Positions 1 through 9,370 of a DNA stretch of 55,160 nucleotides are shown here, piece after piece. Made by a program: the position numbers and the translations under genes. Source of the stretch: Mycoplasmatota bacterium (GTDB lineage: Bacteria; Bacillota_I; Bacilli_A; Izemoplasmatales; Hujiaoplasmataceae); the NCBI GenBank assembly GCA_027859085.1, contig JAQIBJ010000005.1, forward strand, positions 1 through 55,160, written 5' to 3'. The notes beneath the pieces were generated by a model. That model was not told the origin of the DNA, did no database searches, and saw only the letters and a list, made by a program, of their open reading frames with translations. Positions within the stretch are counted from its first letter, which is position 1. Every line of letters begins with the position of its first letter.

Positions 1-1188
1 AAATACGATACTCAATCTGATTCAAACTCAAACAGTTACCCATCAACTGACAAACAATGGGTTCTTTTAAAAGATTTATTAAAAGAATTGAATGAAATGG
101 GTGTTTTAGCCGATATTGATGAATACGGGTATGTGATTGGTCGTATTCCTAGTAATATTAAAAAAGAGGTCCCAAAACTTGCATTAATCGCTCATGTGGA
201 CACATCACCTGATGCTAGTGGTAAGAATGTTCAGCCCAAAATTATGAAAAATTATGATGGCGGTAAAATTCTATTAAATGAAGAAAAAGAAATATATTTA
301 GACCCTAAAAAATTTCCAAATTTAAATGATAAAATTGGCGATGACTTGATTGTTACTGATGGCACAACCTTACTTGGTGCAGATGATAAATTAGGTGTGG
401 CCCAAATCATGACAATTGTTGAATATATTCAAAATAATGAAAACTTCAAACATGGAGAAATTGTGATTGTCTTCACACCTGATGAAGAAGTTGGTACAGG
501 AACTGAATATATTAATGTTGAAAAAGTTAACGCCGATTTTGGGTTCACTTTAGATGGATCTAAAGTTGGAGAAATTGCTTATGAGAATTTTAATGCTGCG
601 ACCGCAAAAATAACATTTATCGGACAATCAGTGCATCCTGGTTCAGCAAAGAATAAATTAATCAATTCATTAGACATCGCCAATGAATTCTATGGCTTAT
701 TACCCAAAGCATTAAAACCCGAATTAACTGAAAACTATGAAGGATTTAATCATTTGGTCTCACAAACAGGAACTGTAGAAAAAACAAATATGGTGATGAT
801 TATTCGTAATCATGACAAAGAATTATTTAATAAACAAAAAGATGATTTTACAATCATCAAAGAATTCATCAATCAAAAATATAATTATAAAGCTTGTGAA
901 TTAGAGTTAAGCGATTCATATTTTAATATGAAAGAAGTTTTAGATGATCATCAAGAGAAGATAAACTTAGCCATTGAATCTATTAAGGAAAATGATGTAA
1001 CACCAATTATTGAACCAATTCGTGGTGGAACAGATGGCGCAAGATTATCATTTATGGGATTACCTTGTCCTAACTTAGGAACAGGTGGATACAATTACCA
1101 TGGTCCATATGAATATGTTTCTATCAAAGAAATGACTAAAACGTTAGCGATTGTTAAAACAATCATTACCAAATTTACAGAACTTTAG
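1..1188 (+). CDS. pepT: Peptidase T (tripeptide aminopeptidase), 5'-truncated by window edge
   Basis: Cytoplasmic dinuclear-zinc M20B aminopeptidase that removes the N-terminal residue of tripeptides. The frame is open from base 1, and the residues before the first Met (KYDTQSDSNSNSYPSTDKQW) already match the PepT N-terminus, so the gene starts left of the window and only about 15 residues are missing. Visible metal and catalytic motifs in order: HVDTSPDASG, GADDKLG, the catalytic Glu pair in PDEEVG, FTLDG, and the C-terminal RGGTDGARLS and GTGGYNYHG. The downstream membrane protein has its own SD. The ATG at 88 is internal. Family assignment is very secure. Confidence 0.96.
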   Translation, partial: KYDTQSDSNSNSYPSTDKQWVLLKDLLKELNEMGVLADIDEYGYVIGRIPSNIKKEVPKLALIAHVDTSPDASGKNVQPKIMKNYDGGKILLNEEKEIYLDPKKFPNLNDKIGDDLIVTDGTTLLGADDKLGVAQIMTIVEYIQNNENFKHGEIVIVFTPDEEVGTGTEYINVEKVNADFGFTLDGSKVGEIAYENFNAATAKITFIGQSVHPGSAKNKLINSLDIANEFYGLLPKALKPELTENYEGFNHLVSQTGTVEKTNMVMIIRNHDKELFNKQKDDFTIIKEFINQKYNYKACELELSDSYFNMKEVLDDHQEKINLAIESIKENDVTPIIEPIRGGTDGARLSFMGLPCPNLGTGGYNYHGPYEYVSIKEMTKTLAIVKTIITKFTEL

Positions 1189-1196
1189 AATTTAAA

Positions 1197-1212
1197 CATC
1201 AGTATTCTGGTG
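1197..1212 (+). terminator. Weak hairpin after pepT
   Basis: CATCAG-TATT-CTGGTG forms a 6-bp stem (one G-T pair) 9 bases after the pepT stop. It is followed by CTTATTTAC rather than a clean T-run, so termination would be partial at best. Confidence 0.35.
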
Positions 1213-1264
1213 CTTATTTACATTACAATTAAAGTATGATACTATTTTTAAAAAGGGAGTTTTT

Positions 1265-1870
1265 ATGCGCAAATATATAAACATGACTATTGTATTTTTA
1301 TCAACGATACTTGCTGGAGTATTTTGGTTTACCGGTATTGTTGGCTATTTGCCAATCGCCGGTTTAATGATTGTATTTAATATCATCTGTTTAATTTTCT
1401 ATCGTGAAACAAGATTAATAATTGCATATCACGCTGTTACAATATTTATAATCATTGGTTTTTTCGTAACTGCATATCAATTGGTATCGACTGAGGAAGT
1501 ATGGTTGCTATTTAGATCTTTCGTTGATGTAGGAGGTTTTGCAATATTCTTTATTTCTTTTGGCATTCTATTACAAACCAAAACAAGATTGTCCATCGAA
1601 AGACTCTTAATGACTTTGACAGTTTATAATATTTTATTTTATACCAGTAACCGCTATGTGATAACAGGTTATTTAGTTGGCTTTTTTCAAACAAATGAAG
1701 CTGGAACTGTTAATAGAATAATTTCTAGTTTCAATATCACAAATTTTGTCGTCATGTTTTTTGTTGCTTTAATACAGGTATATTTAATCTACAGATTTGA
1801 TAAACGTTTAACAAAAAGAGGATTTTTAGAAGACAGAAAACAACAAAGAATTGAAGATAAATTTTACTAA
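1265..1870 (+). CDS. Polytopic membrane protein of unknown function
   Basis: No family recognised. The 201-residue protein is almost entirely hydrophobic, with about six predicted membrane segments (roughly residues 6-24, 27-45, 50-70, 84-103, 112-130, 155-177) and a short charged, Lys/Arg-rich C-terminal tail (residues 178-201) expected in the cytoplasm. The start is fixed by AAAAGGGAG five bases before ATG. It stands alone: pepT ends 76 bases upstream and a strong terminator follows immediately. The role cannot be inferred from context. Confidence 0.8.
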   Translation: MRKYINMTIVFLSTILAGVFWFTGIVGYLPIAGLMIVFNIICLIFYRETRLIIAYHAVTIFIIIGFFVTAYQLVSTEEVWLLFRSFVDVGGFAIFFISFGILLQTKTRLSIERLLMTLTVYNILFYTSNRYVITGYLVGFFQTNEAGTVNRIISSFNITNFVVMFFVALIQVYLIYRFDKRLTKRGFLEDRKQQRIEDKFY

Positions 1871-1901
1871 GTTAAAACCTAAAAAGTTTTAACTTTTTTT
1901 T
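1871..1901 (+). terminator. Rho-independent terminator
   Basis: GTTAAAAC-CTAAAAA-GTTTTAAC forms an 8-bp perfect stem followed by eight T. It begins one base after the stop codon of the membrane protein gene. Confidence 0.85.
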
Positions 1902-1902
1902 A

Positions 1903-1911
1903 TGTTATAAT
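1903..1911 (+). promoter_or_regulatory. Extended -10 promoter of ggt
   Basis: TGTTATAAT (extended -10, TGnTATAAT) directly follows the upstream terminator. The expected start site is near 1918, at the edge of the SD AGAGGTG (1918-1924), giving a leader of only about 12 bases. No good -35 is visible; the -35 region overlaps the terminator stem. Confidence 0.7.
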
Positions 1912-1929
1912 AGATATAGAGGTGAAATT

Positions 1930-3516
1930 ATGAATAATCAATATTTAAGCCGTAGGAAAGTGACCTATGCAAAAAATCAAGTCGTTGCATCGAGTGAAGG
2001 TCTTGCATCTCAAGCCGGCTATGAAATACTAAAAAAAGGTGGTAATGCTATAGATGCCGCTGTTGCTTGTGCTGCTGCACTTACAGTTGTCGAACCTTGT
2101 AGCAATGGTATCGGAAGTGATTGCTTTGCTATCGTACATTTTGAAGGAAAAACCTATGGGTTAAATAGTTCTGGCTATAGTTCAAGAAATATTTCTATCG
2201 ATAAAGTTAAAGAAAGAGGTTACACTGAAATGCCTAAGTTTGGTGTTGTACCTGTCACTGTACCTGGTACACCTAAGGGTTGGGCGTCATTAATCAAGAA
2301 GTTCGGTACTCTTTCTCTAGAAGAAGTTTTACAACCCGCTGTTAATCTAGCAAGAAATGGTTTTTGTCTTAGCGAGACTGTTGGTCATTATTTTGATAAG
2401 GCCATTGAAGTTTATCAAAAATCAAATAAAACAGCTGAGTATAATCATTTCTTTAGAACATTTACAGACAACGGCAGACGATACAAAGCTGGTGACTTTT
2501 TTAGAAACGATGATTTAGCAGATACTTTAGAAGAAATCGGCAAAACAGCCGCTCAAAGTTTTTACAAAGGTGATTTGGCAGAAAAAATAGTCAAGTTCAT
2601 GAAAAAACACAATGGTTTTATAGATGAAAATGATTTGGCTAAATATGATTGTCATTTTGTTGAACCAATGTCTTTAAATTATAAGGGCTATGACATATTA
2701 GAACTTCCACCAAACGGACAAGGATTAACTTGTTTAATGGCATTAAACTTACTAAAAGATAAAGAAGTTAAAAAGGACGATATTCAAACATTACACAAAC
2801 AAATAGAGGCCATAAAAATAGCTTTTAGTGATACACATAAATATTTAACAGATCCTAAGTTTATGGAAATGAAACCAGAATATTTTATCAGTAATGAATA
2901 TATAGAATTAAGAGAAAAAGATTTGACTGACAAAGCAAAACTGATGGAACCTATTGACTATAAATCTTCAGGTACTGTCTATTTAGCAACTGCAGATAAA
3001 CGTGGCAATATGGTGTCATTTATTCAAAGTAATTATATGGGCTTTGGTAGTGGATTGGTTGTGGATGGAACAGGTATCTCTTTACAAAATAGAGGTCATA
3101 CTTTTTCATTAGATCCAGATCATGCCAATGCACTAGAACCTAGAAAGAAAACTTATCATACAATTATTCCTGGTTTCATCAAAAAGAATGATGCCGCAAT
3201 TGGACCATTTGGTGTCATGGGTGGATTCATGCAACCACAAGGTCATTTACAAGTATTGATGAATATGATTGATTTTGATATGAACCCTCAAGAAGCGTTA
3301 GACGCTCCAAGATTTAGATGGGATAAAGAATTAAAAGTCGCTTTGGAAACATATTTTGATGAATCTGTTAAAAAAGATTTAGAAAAACTTGGACATAAGG
3401 CATTTATTGACCCGTCAAGCGGTGGATTTGGTCGCGGTCAAATCATCATCAATAAAAAAGACCATTACGAAATCGGTACTGAAACCAGATGTAACGGTCA
3501 TATAGCTTATGATTGA
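1930..3516 (+). CDS. ggt: Gamma-glutamyltransferase (YwrD-like, cytoplasmic type)
   Basis: N-terminal nucleophile hydrolase that cleaves gamma-glutamyl bonds, as in glutathione, by hydrolysis or transpeptidation. The protein is 528 residues and has no signal peptide, unlike secreted GGTs; this matches the YwrD-like intracellular branch. Seen: the GGNAIDAAVA segment near the N-terminus (about residues 38-47), GIGSDCF, the autoprocessing Thr at about residue 349 in SSGTVYLATAD, a GSGLV turn after it, and the C-terminal GGFGRGQ. SD AGGTG precedes the ATG. It ends in TGA directly against the stop codon of the convergent acetyltransferase gene, with no bases between. Confidence 0.93.
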   Translation: MNNQYLSRRKVTYAKNQVVASSEGLASQAGYEILKKGGNAIDAAVACAAALTVVEPCSNGIGSDCFAIVHFEGKTYGLNSSGYSSRNISIDKVKERGYTEMPKFGVVPVTVPGTPKGWASLIKKFGTLSLEEVLQPAVNLARNGFCLSETVGHYFDKAIEVYQKSNKTAEYNHFFRTFTDNGRRYKAGDFFRNDDLADTLEEIGKTAAQSFYKGDLAEKIVKFMKKHNGFIDENDLAKYDCHFVEPMSLNYKGYDILELPPNGQGLTCLMALNLLKDKEVKKDDIQTLHKQIEAIKIAFSDTHKYLTDPKFMEMKPEYFISNEYIELREKDLTDKAKLMEPIDYKSSGTVYLATADKRGNMVSFIQSNYMGFGSGLVVDGTGISLQNRGHTFSLDPDHANALEPRKKTYHTIIPGFIKKNDAAIGPFGVMGGFMQPQGHLQVLMNMIDFDMNPQEALDAPRFRWDKELKVALETYFDESVKKDLEKLGHKAFIDPSSGGFGRGQIIINKKDHYEIGTETRCNGHIAYD

Positions 3517-4341
3517 TTATTTTTTATAATTCAGATGAAATGCTTTTGCAATGTCATAAAGCTTTTCAGCTTCAATTAATGTTAAAGTTGTATTTCCAAC
3601 TTTAACTTGCTTATAAGCATCCGTATTCTTATATTTTTCAATATAAGTTTCACTTATTGCTTTAAAATTTATATCATCATCATCAAAATATTTGGTGGTG
3701 ATGGTTTTTTTTATAACTTTATCGTTTATCACTACCTCATAATCATATTGATCAATGGTTGCGTAATCACTTAAGAATTCACTTAAGTGGATAGAACTAC
3801 AGGTATAAAAATCTGTGCCCATCATTAATATATGTCCTTTTTCTTCTTTTAACTTATAGAGTGGATGGATTAAATCACGATCGTCAAAACTATGATCTAA
3901 CCAATGCGAATCATTTGTTTGATTGAGTACTGAAAGAGAAACTTCAGGATGACAGGTCCTTTTTACTCCAGGATATATAAGAAAGGTTTTTGGTATTATA
4001 CCTATCCTTTCAGGCATAAAAGTCTTAGGGTTAAATGGTTTCCGATTTTCTTCTATAATGGGAATCCAATCTTTTGGCACCGGCGGATTTTCCCAGTCTC
4101 TAGGATTCGTCATTTCAGACGTATGCGCAGGCATAATAATCACGCCTTGTGTGATGGTTTCAATCAAAGCATCAAGCACATCATATTGCTTATTGACGAT
4201 AAAACCAAAAGTCGATAATGATGCATGAACTTCTACTTTTGATTGAGCGTGTAACCCTAATTGTTTTAATGCATTTATTATATCTGATTTAGTAATTGGC
4301 TTATTGGTTTCATTGATTGTTTTTTCTAGTTTTGTTGGCAT
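3517..4341 (-). CDS. AAC(3)/YokD-family N-acetyltransferase
   Basis: Aminoglycoside 3-N-acetyltransferase superfamily (acetyl-CoA dependent, 274 residues, usual length). Seen: the MPAHTSEMTNPRDWENP segment near residue 70, the FMPERIGIIPKTF stretch and the conserved PGVKRTCHPEVS with its His, then a C-terminal beta/alpha half. Family members include true drug-modifying enzymes and YokD-like proteins with unknown natural substrate, so resistance should not be assumed. The SD AGAGGAG lies eight bases before the ATG, inside the end of the upstream acyltransferase gene (32-base overlap). It is the last gene of a five-gene minus-strand operon. Confidence 0.85.
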   Translation of the reverse strand: MPTKLEKTINETNKPITKSDIINALKQLGLHAQSKVEVHASLSTFGFIVNKQYDVLDALIETITQGVIIMPAHTSEMTNPRDWENPPVPKDWIPIIEENRKPFNPKTFMPERIGIIPKTFLIYPGVKRTCHPEVSLSVLNQTNDSHWLDHSFDDRDLIHPLYKLKEEKGHILMMGTDFYTCSSIHLSEFLSDYATIDQYDYEVVINDKVIKKTITTKYFDDDDINFKAISETYIEKYKNTDAYKQVKVGNTTLTLIEAEKLYDIAKAFHLNYKK

Positions 4342-5611
4342 TGAACTTTTTCTCCTCTTGAATATATAATTCTTCTACTGCAAAGTGATATTTTGTAACA
4401 GGGACATCTTGATTAACAGGAAATAAATAATAGGTATCATTTAGCGTTGATATACTGACACAATCACCTTTTCCAAAATAATCATATTCTATATGCACAC
4501 CATATTTTGTTAAAATTGGTTTTTTAAGTAAAAAAGCTATATTATCAATCACTGCACTTAATTTAAATCCCTCAGCACCGTGTGTTAAGTTGCCAATGCC
4601 TAATCTATAAAATCCCGTGCTATTGGGTAATGAATCTATATAAACATCTGTCTCAACGTGATATTGCCCGTTTAAGACTTCTTTTCTAACAACTTCTCTT
4701 TCCCATTCAAACCAATCTGGTATAGATGAGAATTTAGTGTCACCATTGTGATTGTGAAGTTGGTTATATTCATCTAAATGATAGGTTTCGTGGCAATGAC
4801 TACAATAGAGAATTGTTCCTTGAGACGACATATGTTTTTCTGATAAACAGTGAGGACATTTATAAAGTGGTTTATGAAGATTTTTAGCCCTTTGTAGATC
4901 TTTGATTTTTATTTTATTTTCAAATTGATATTGATAGTCATTATATTGAAAAGCATCTCTTACCTTCGCATTAATCTCTTCAATTGATAAATCATCAATT
5001 TCTGTAGGGGTCAATAAATATGTCATATCTGCTTCTACTCTAACCCTATGTGTTCTTAAATTCCATACAGGTTGATGTAAATGATGACCATGAGTAATCA
5101 AAGTTGCGACAGGAAATTTGTATTTCTTTATCATCTTTCCCACACTCTCAGGTAAAATAGCAGTTGTACCTACAAGTGAATATCTTGCTTCTGGATAAAG
5201 CATACATATATTATTCAATTTATTGACACTATGATCTATTTGTCTAATCAGTGATGGATCTGGAACAAATTTTCTTTTTCCAATGCATCCTACATTTCTC
5301 ATGATTTTTTCTCTGTTTATAAAACCATCTATAGCAACAATATAATTTGCTGTTCTAGGAAAAATCGCTTTGGTTGCAAGTTTGAAATCAAAAAAACTAT
5401 TGTGGTTACACAGCATTAAGTAACCACCTTTTAAGTCTTTCATTCTGTGTTTCCTAATTTTTATTTTTGTGATAAACGTTTCCGGTAAAGCCAATATCCA
5501 CGCTAAAACTTGTAAGTACCATTTTGCTTTTTTAGGCATAGCCTTCAAGTCAAAACGAGGCATTTTTTCTAGTTTGTCTAGTGTTGTATACCTAATTTCA
5601 TTGATTTTCAT
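4310..5611 (-). CDS. PlsC-like lysophospholipid acyltransferase with C-terminal zinc ribbon
   Basis: Acyltransferase of the 1-acyl-glycerol-3-phosphate type, acting at the membrane on phospholipid precursors. Block I HNSFFD (the HX4D catalytic pair) and the block III equivalent YPEARYS are visible in the first half. A hydrophobic segment near residues 30-46 can sit in the membrane. Unlike the usual 200-250 residue PlsC, this protein has 433 residues: a CPHC...CSHC zinc ribbon near residues 250-275 and a beta-rich tail of about 150 residues. The extra half suggests a regulatory or substrate-binding role (inference). The gap to the nitroreductase gene is 21 bases. Confidence 0.82.
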   Translation of the reverse strand: MKINEIRYTTLDKLEKMPRFDLKAMPKKAKWYLQVLAWILALPETFITKIKIRKHRMKDLKGGYLMLCNHNSFFDFKLATKAIFPRTANYIVAIDGFINREKIMRNVGCIGKRKFVPDPSLIRQIDHSVNKLNNICMLYPEARYSLVGTTAILPESVGKMIKKYKFPVATLITHGHHLHQPVWNLRTHRVRVEADMTYLLTPTEIDDLSIEEINAKVRDAFQYNDYQYQFENKIKIKDLQRAKNLHKPLYKCPHCLSEKHMSSQGTILYCSHCHETYHLDEYNQLHNHNGDTKFSSIPDWFEWEREVVRKEVLNGQYHVETDVYIDSLPNSTGFYRLGIGNLTHGAEGFKLSAVIDNIAFLLKKPILTKYGVHIEYDYFGKGDCVSISTLNDTYYLFPVNQDVPVTKYHFAVEELYIQEEKKFNANKTRKNNQ

Positions 5612-5632
5612 AGAATTTCCCTTTTCCTTAAA

Positions 5633-6367
5633 TTATTTTTTCTTCCCGACTGTAGCACAATATATTGTAAAATGATCTGCACCATTAATTTTTAATAAAT
5701 GATCTGTTTCTTCTTGATTGTAAGCAGCGATTGCACAAGCGCCAGCATCAATCACTTCTGCAGTTAAAGAAAGGTTTTGACAAGCATGTCCAGCTTCTAA
5801 GGTTGCGAGTTTCGGTCCAAAGTATGCATATTTGTATTCTACTCGTGGTAAAACATGAGTGAAATAGAATACGACTTGAGCGCCCCTTAATTGTCTTAAC
5901 AAAGCTTTATTTACTATTTCATTAATATTGTCATCATCATTGACTAATGATAATTGATGTTTGTCTTGTATATATAAATATACACCTGATTCTATTTTCT
6001 CAACATCATTGATAAAAACAAAAGTTTCTCCTGAATTTGTCGCACCGGCGGTTGGTATTGTTTTATAGACAATATCATTCTCAATATGATCAACCCTTGA
6101 TGTTTCCCATAATAAATATGAGAGTTCTTCGAAAGTAAGGGATTGATCTTTAAAAGCTCTTAAACTTCGTCTTGAAGCAATACATTCACTTAAACTCTTT
6201 TGTTTAATATCCTTAAATTCTTTTAATAAATCAATTGTCAATCCATTGTCTATATGTAGAAATTTTTCAGGTTTTGGTTTATTCATTTTTTTATATGTTT
6301 TTAAATCATATAAATCAGACCAACTCGGTCTTATGGCTTTTCTATTTTGTTCGATTCTATCTTTCAT
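5633..6367 (-). CDS. SagB/ThcOx-type nitroreductase family oxidoreductase
   Basis: FMN-dependent oxidoreductase. The FMN-contacting SRRSLRAF motif is near residue 66 and the SagB-type [10 protein letters not shown] loop near residue 105. The sequence ends with a [12 protein letters not shown] stretch that lines the flavin site in this family. The usual SagB role is dehydrogenation of peptide azolines, but no YcaO-type cyclodehydratase or precursor peptide is nearby, so this is more likely a stand-alone redox enzyme (inference). Its ATG overlaps the msrB stop by four bases (ATGA), indicating translational coupling. Confidence 0.85.
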   Translation of the reverse strand: MKDRIEQNRKAIRPSWSDLYDLKTYKKMNKPKPEKFLHIDNGLTIDLLKEFKDIKQKSLSECIASRRSLRAFKDQSLTFEELSYLLWETSRVDHIENDIVYKTIPTAGATNSGETFVFINDVEKIESGVYLYIQDKHQLSLVNDDDNINEIVNKALLRQLRGAQVVFYFTHVLPRVEYKYAYFGPKLATLEAGHACQNLSLTAEVIDAGACAIAAYNQEETDHLLKINGADHFTIYCATVGKKK

Positions 6368-6807
6368 TCATTTCCCTCCTCAAATAAATATAAATACTGA
6401 TCATATCCTAATGCTTGCATTTCCTCTTTTGGTATAAACTCCAAAGACGCAGAATTAATACAATATCTTAATCCACCTTTATCTTCAGGTCCATCATTGA
6501 AAACATGACCTAAATGACTTTCGGTTTCAGCGGATTGTATCTCTGTTCTTACCATACCATGTGTGAAATCATTTTTCTCTGAAACCACTTTTTCATCAAT
6601 TGGTTTTGTGAATGAAGGCCACCCACATCCTGAATCATATTTGGCTGTTGAAGAGAATAATGGTTTCTTTGAAATAATATCAATGTAAATACCATCCCTT
6701 TTTTCATCAAAATATTCGTTATCAAACGCTGGTTCGGTACCTTTAGTCTGAGTCACTTTAAATTGTAATGGGGATAATTTTTTAATTTGGCCATCGTACT
6801 TGCTCAT
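6364..6807 (-). CDS. msrB: Peptide-methionine (R)-S-oxide reductase
   Basis: Reduces methionine-R-sulfoxide in oxidised proteins, recycled by thioredoxin. All MsrB landmarks are present in 147 residues: SGCGWPSF with the resolving Cys61, the [10 protein letters not shown] substrate pocket and the catalytic Cys116 in [11 protein letters not shown]. The two CxxC zinc sites of E. coli MsrB are absent, as in the Bacillus form. It overlaps both neighbours by four bases, so it is translated as part of the operon. Grouping with a flavin oxidoreductase suggests oxidative-damage repair. Confidence 0.97.
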   Translation of the reverse strand: MSKYDGQIKKLSPLQFKVTQTKGTEPAFDNEYFDEKRDGIYIDIISKKPLFSSTAKYDSGCGWPSFTKPIDEKVVSEKNDFTHGMVRTEIQSAETESHLGHVFNDGPEDKGGLRYCINSASLEFIPKEEMQALGYDQYLYLFEEGNE

Positions 6808-7913
6808 AATTTGAATGGTAGATTTATATTAAGATCTAACATTTCATTCACCTCCTGAATGTCTTTTTTAGAAGCTTTTGTTAATGGTAACCCTTTATCT
6901 TTTCTTTCTAACCATGCCTCATGTTCTTTTTCACCTGCAGTAAATATTCTTTGACTATCTGGTGCTTTTTGAGAATTCCTTAATTCTCTTAATATATCTC
7001 CAGCAGTCTTCTTAAAACTTTCCAGTCCCATGAATGCTTCAGTATCAATGGCCATAAAGAAATGGCCTAAATGATATGGTGTCTTTTCACCAGATTTATT
7101 AACACCACTTAACATTTTCAAAAAGTTTCCAGCTTGTAAAGCGGAACTTAAAATTTCAACAATTGTCGCATATCCATATCCTTTATAGCCAGCAAGTTCT
7201 TCTCCGATACCGCCAAGAGGTGCTAAGGCAGCGTTTTCTGTTTTTAAATCTTTTAATATTTGTTTTGAATCTGTTTTTGCTAAACCATCTCTACCAACCA
7301 CCATACCCTCAGGGGTGTCTTTACCAATTTTTGCAAAGTATTCTATTTTACCTCTTTGGGTAATGCTTGTTGCACAGTCTAAAACAAACGGAAAATCTTC
7401 GTCTGTTGGCAAACCAAATGTTAACGGATTGGTTCCTAACATATTTTCAACACCAAACGTTGGGGCAATCGATGGCCTAGCATTGGTGCCTGTAATGCCA
7501 ATCATACCTGCTTTGGTTGCCATAGTTGCATAATATCCTGCAATCCCATAATGGGTAGAATTCCTGACAGCGACCATGCCCATACCGTATTTCTTGGCTT
7601 TATCTATAGCCACTTGCATGGCTTGATGACTTGCGACCATACCCATGCCATCATTTGCATCAAATACAGCCGTTGTTGGTGTTTCTTTTAAAACATCAAT
7701 TTTTGTTACTGGTTTTTGAATTTTATCTAGAATTCTGTCTATATAGATTGGTTTAAACCGATTAATACCATGAGATTCAATGCCTCTTTTATCACTTTCC
7801 ATTAATACATCAGCACAAATGTAAGCATCTTTTTCTGGTATACCAACCTTTTTAAAAGCTTCAACCATAAAACTTTCTATAAATATCCAACTTACATAAG
7901 TTCTATCTTCCAT
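6804..7913 (-). CDS. Ldh2-family (malate/L-lactate/ureidoglycolate-type) NAD(P)-dependent dehydrogenase
   Basis: Belongs to the YlbC/MdH fold that oxidises 2-hydroxy acids and related compounds; the substrate cannot be told from sequence. Seen: ESHGINRF near residue 50, the conserved [12 protein letters not shown] with catalytic His, [19 protein letters not shown] and the GYKGYGYA region. This fold is unrelated to the Rossmann LDH encoded at 32713-33657. An ATG at 7919 sits directly on the SD (AAAGGTGG), whereas the ATG at 7913 has six bases of spacing, so 7913 is preferred. It is the first gene of the five-gene operon. Confidence 0.9.
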   Translation of the reverse strand: MEDRTYVSWIFIESFMVEAFKKVGIPEKDAYICADVLMESDKRGIESHGINRFKPIYIDRILDKIQKPVTKIDVLKETPTTAVFDANDGMGMVASHQAMQVAIDKAKKYGMGMVAVRNSTHYGIAGYYATMATKAGMIGITGTNARPSIAPTFGVENMLGTNPLTFGLPTDEDFPFVLDCATSITQRGKIEYFAKIGKDTPEGMVVGRDGLAKTDSKQILKDLKTENAALAPLGGIGEELAGYKGYGYATIVEILSSALQAGNFLKMLSGVNKSGEKTPYHLGHFFMAIDTEAFMGLESFKKTAGDILRELRNSQKAPDSQRIFTAGEKEHEAWLERKDKGLPLTKASKKDIQEVNEMLDLNINLPFKL

Positions 7914-7946
7914 ATTCATCCACCTTTCTATGCATTCATCACTTAT

Positions 7947-7955
7947 ATTATATCA
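7947..7955 (-). promoter_or_regulatory. Extended -10 promoter of the ldh2-msrB operon
   Basis: TGATATAAT reads on the minus strand, with the start site expected near 7940. It lies back to back with the plus-strand promoter of the M29 aminopeptidase; the divergent region is 147 bases. Confidence 0.7.
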
Positions 7956-8019
7956 TAGTTATCCTACGCTTATAAATACCACATTTCTAAATGAAATGTT
8001 TTTTTTTCAATAAAATTCA

Positions 8020-8028
8020 TGTTATACT
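8020..8028 (+). promoter_or_regulatory. Extended -10 promoter of the M29 aminopeptidase
   Basis: TGTTATACT gives a TGn extension with a good -10. The upstream T-rich stretch offers no convincing -35. The start site would be near 8035, and the SD GAAAGGA is at 8046-8052. Confidence 0.65.
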
Positions 8029-8060
8029 ATTGTTAGCGAAAAACAGAAAGGAATGATGAT

Positions 8061-9296
8061 ATGCCAAAAGAATTATTAGTAGATAAATTAGCCAATTTAT
8101 CTGTCCAAGTTGGAGCAAACGTTCAACAAGATCAAGTTGTTGTTGTTAATGGTCCAACGGATTCAAAAGAAATCGTAAGAAAAGTTGTAGAGGAAGCTTA
8201 CAAAGCGGGCGCTAAAGAAGTTATTGTTAACTGGCGTGATGCTTATACTGGGAAAATGAGTGTTGAATATCAAACCATTGAAACTTTACAAGATATACCA
8301 GAATATGCCATTGAAAAATTCAAATATTTTGTTAACAAAGGCGCATGTGTAATAAGTATTGTTTCACCAATTCCAGGATTAAACAAAGGTTTAGATCCTA
8401 AGAAACAACAAGCACAAGCTGTTGCCTCTTCTAAAGCCCTTAATTTTTATCGAGAACACATGATGGGTAATAGAAGTCAATGGACAATCATCGCTGCATC
8501 AAATCCTGTATGGGCTAAAAAAGTATTCCCAGACAAAGATGAAGATGAAGCAGTCGAAGCATTATGGGACGCAATCTTCAAAGCATCAAGAGTCACTGAA
8601 GACACTGACCCAGTGAAAGAATGGAAAGAACATAATGACCGTTTAATCAAACACAATAAAATTTTGAATGATTATCAATTCAAAGCGCTGCATTTTAAAA
8701 ACGAATTAGGTACAGATTTGACTGTTGAATTGGTTAATAACCATATCTGGTCAGGCGGCCAAGAAATAGCTGCAAATGGTACTGTTTTCAATCCAAACCT
8801 TCCAACGGAAGAAAACTTTACAATGCCTTTGAAAACAGGTGTTAATGGTAAAGTTGTTGCCACAAAACCTTTGGATTATCAAGGGAATTTAATTGAAGAT
8901 TTCTGGTTAGAATTCAAAGACGGAAAAGTTATCAATTATGATGCCAAAGAAGGCAAAGACAATCTTCAAAACATAATTGATTTTGATGAAGGTTCTTCTT
9001 ACCTTGGTGAAGTTGCTTTAATTGGTTATGACTCACCAATATCACAATCTAATATTTTATTCTTTAATACTTTATTCGATGAAAATGCTTCTTGCCATTT
9101 AGCATTAGGTAGAGCTTATCCAATGAATATTAAAGGTGGAACTGACATGTCTAAAGAAGATTTAGAAAAGCATGGTTATAACAACTCTATGGCTCATGTT
9201 GATTTTATGTTCGGTTCTAAAGATTTAGACATTGTTGGTGAAACACCAGATGGAAAAAAAGTACAAATCTTTAAAGATGGAAACTTTGTAATCTAA
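8061..9296 (+). CDS. M29-family aminopeptidase (AmpS/PepS/thermophilic metalloprotease type)
   Basis: Cytoplasmic dinuclear metal aminopeptidase of 411 residues, the usual length. Family signatures visible: NGPTDSKEI near the N-terminus, NLPTEENFTMP, the metal-binding LGEVALIGYDSPIS region, FFNTLFDENASCHLALG and the C-terminal HVDFMFGS. With PepT and gamma-glutamyltransferase close by, it adds to a peptide-degrading set suited to amino-acid fermentation. It is monocistronic between its own promoter and a strong terminator. Confidence 0.95.
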   Translation: MPKELLVDKLANLSVQVGANVQQDQVVVVNGPTDSKEIVRKVVEEAYKAGAKEVIVNWRDAYTGKMSVEYQTIETLQDIPEYAIEKFKYFVNKGACVISIVSPIPGLNKGLDPKKQQAQAVASSKALNFYREHMMGNRSQWTIIAASNPVWAKKVFPDKDEDEAVEALWDAIFKASRVTEDTDPVKEWKEHNDRLIKHNKILNDYQFKALHFKNELGTDLTVELVNNHIWSGGQEIAANGTVFNPNLPTEENFTMPLKTGVNGKVVATKPLDYQGNLIEDFWLEFKDGKVINYDAKEGKDNLQNIIDFDEGSSYLGEVALIGYDSPISQSNILFFNTLFDENASCHLALGRAYPMNIKGGTDMSKEDLEKHGYNNSMAHVDFMFGSKDLDIVGETPDGKKVQIFKDGNFVI

Positions 9297-9304
9297 ATTT
9301 ATGC

Positions 9305-9334
9305 AAAAACACCTCAAATTGAGGTGTTTTTTTT
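9305..9334 (+). terminator. Rho-independent terminator
   Basis: AAAACACCTC-AAATT-GAGGTGTTTT with a continued T-run, nine bases after the aminopeptidase stop. Confidence 0.92.
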
Positions 9335-9346
9335 CTAACAAATGGT

Positions 9347-9352
9347 TATAAT
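9347..9352 (+). promoter_or_regulatory. -10 element of the PNP gene
   Basis: TATAAT lies just after the previous terminator. The predicted start near 9359 coincides with the SD GAGGTG (9359-9364), which supports ATG 9371 as the translation start. Confidence 0.55.
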
Positions 9353-9370
9353 ATAGGTGAGGTGATGAAT

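Noticed and set aside
3517-4341. Acquired aminoglycoside resistance gene
   Set aside because: It sits in a chromosomal operon with four metabolic genes, with no mobile element and similar base composition; the AAC(3) fold alone does not prove resistance.
5633-6367. Azole-modified peptide (SagB) biosynthesis cluster
   Set aside because: Only the SagB-like oxidoreductase is present; no YcaO cyclodehydratase, precursor peptide or dedicated transporter is adjacent.
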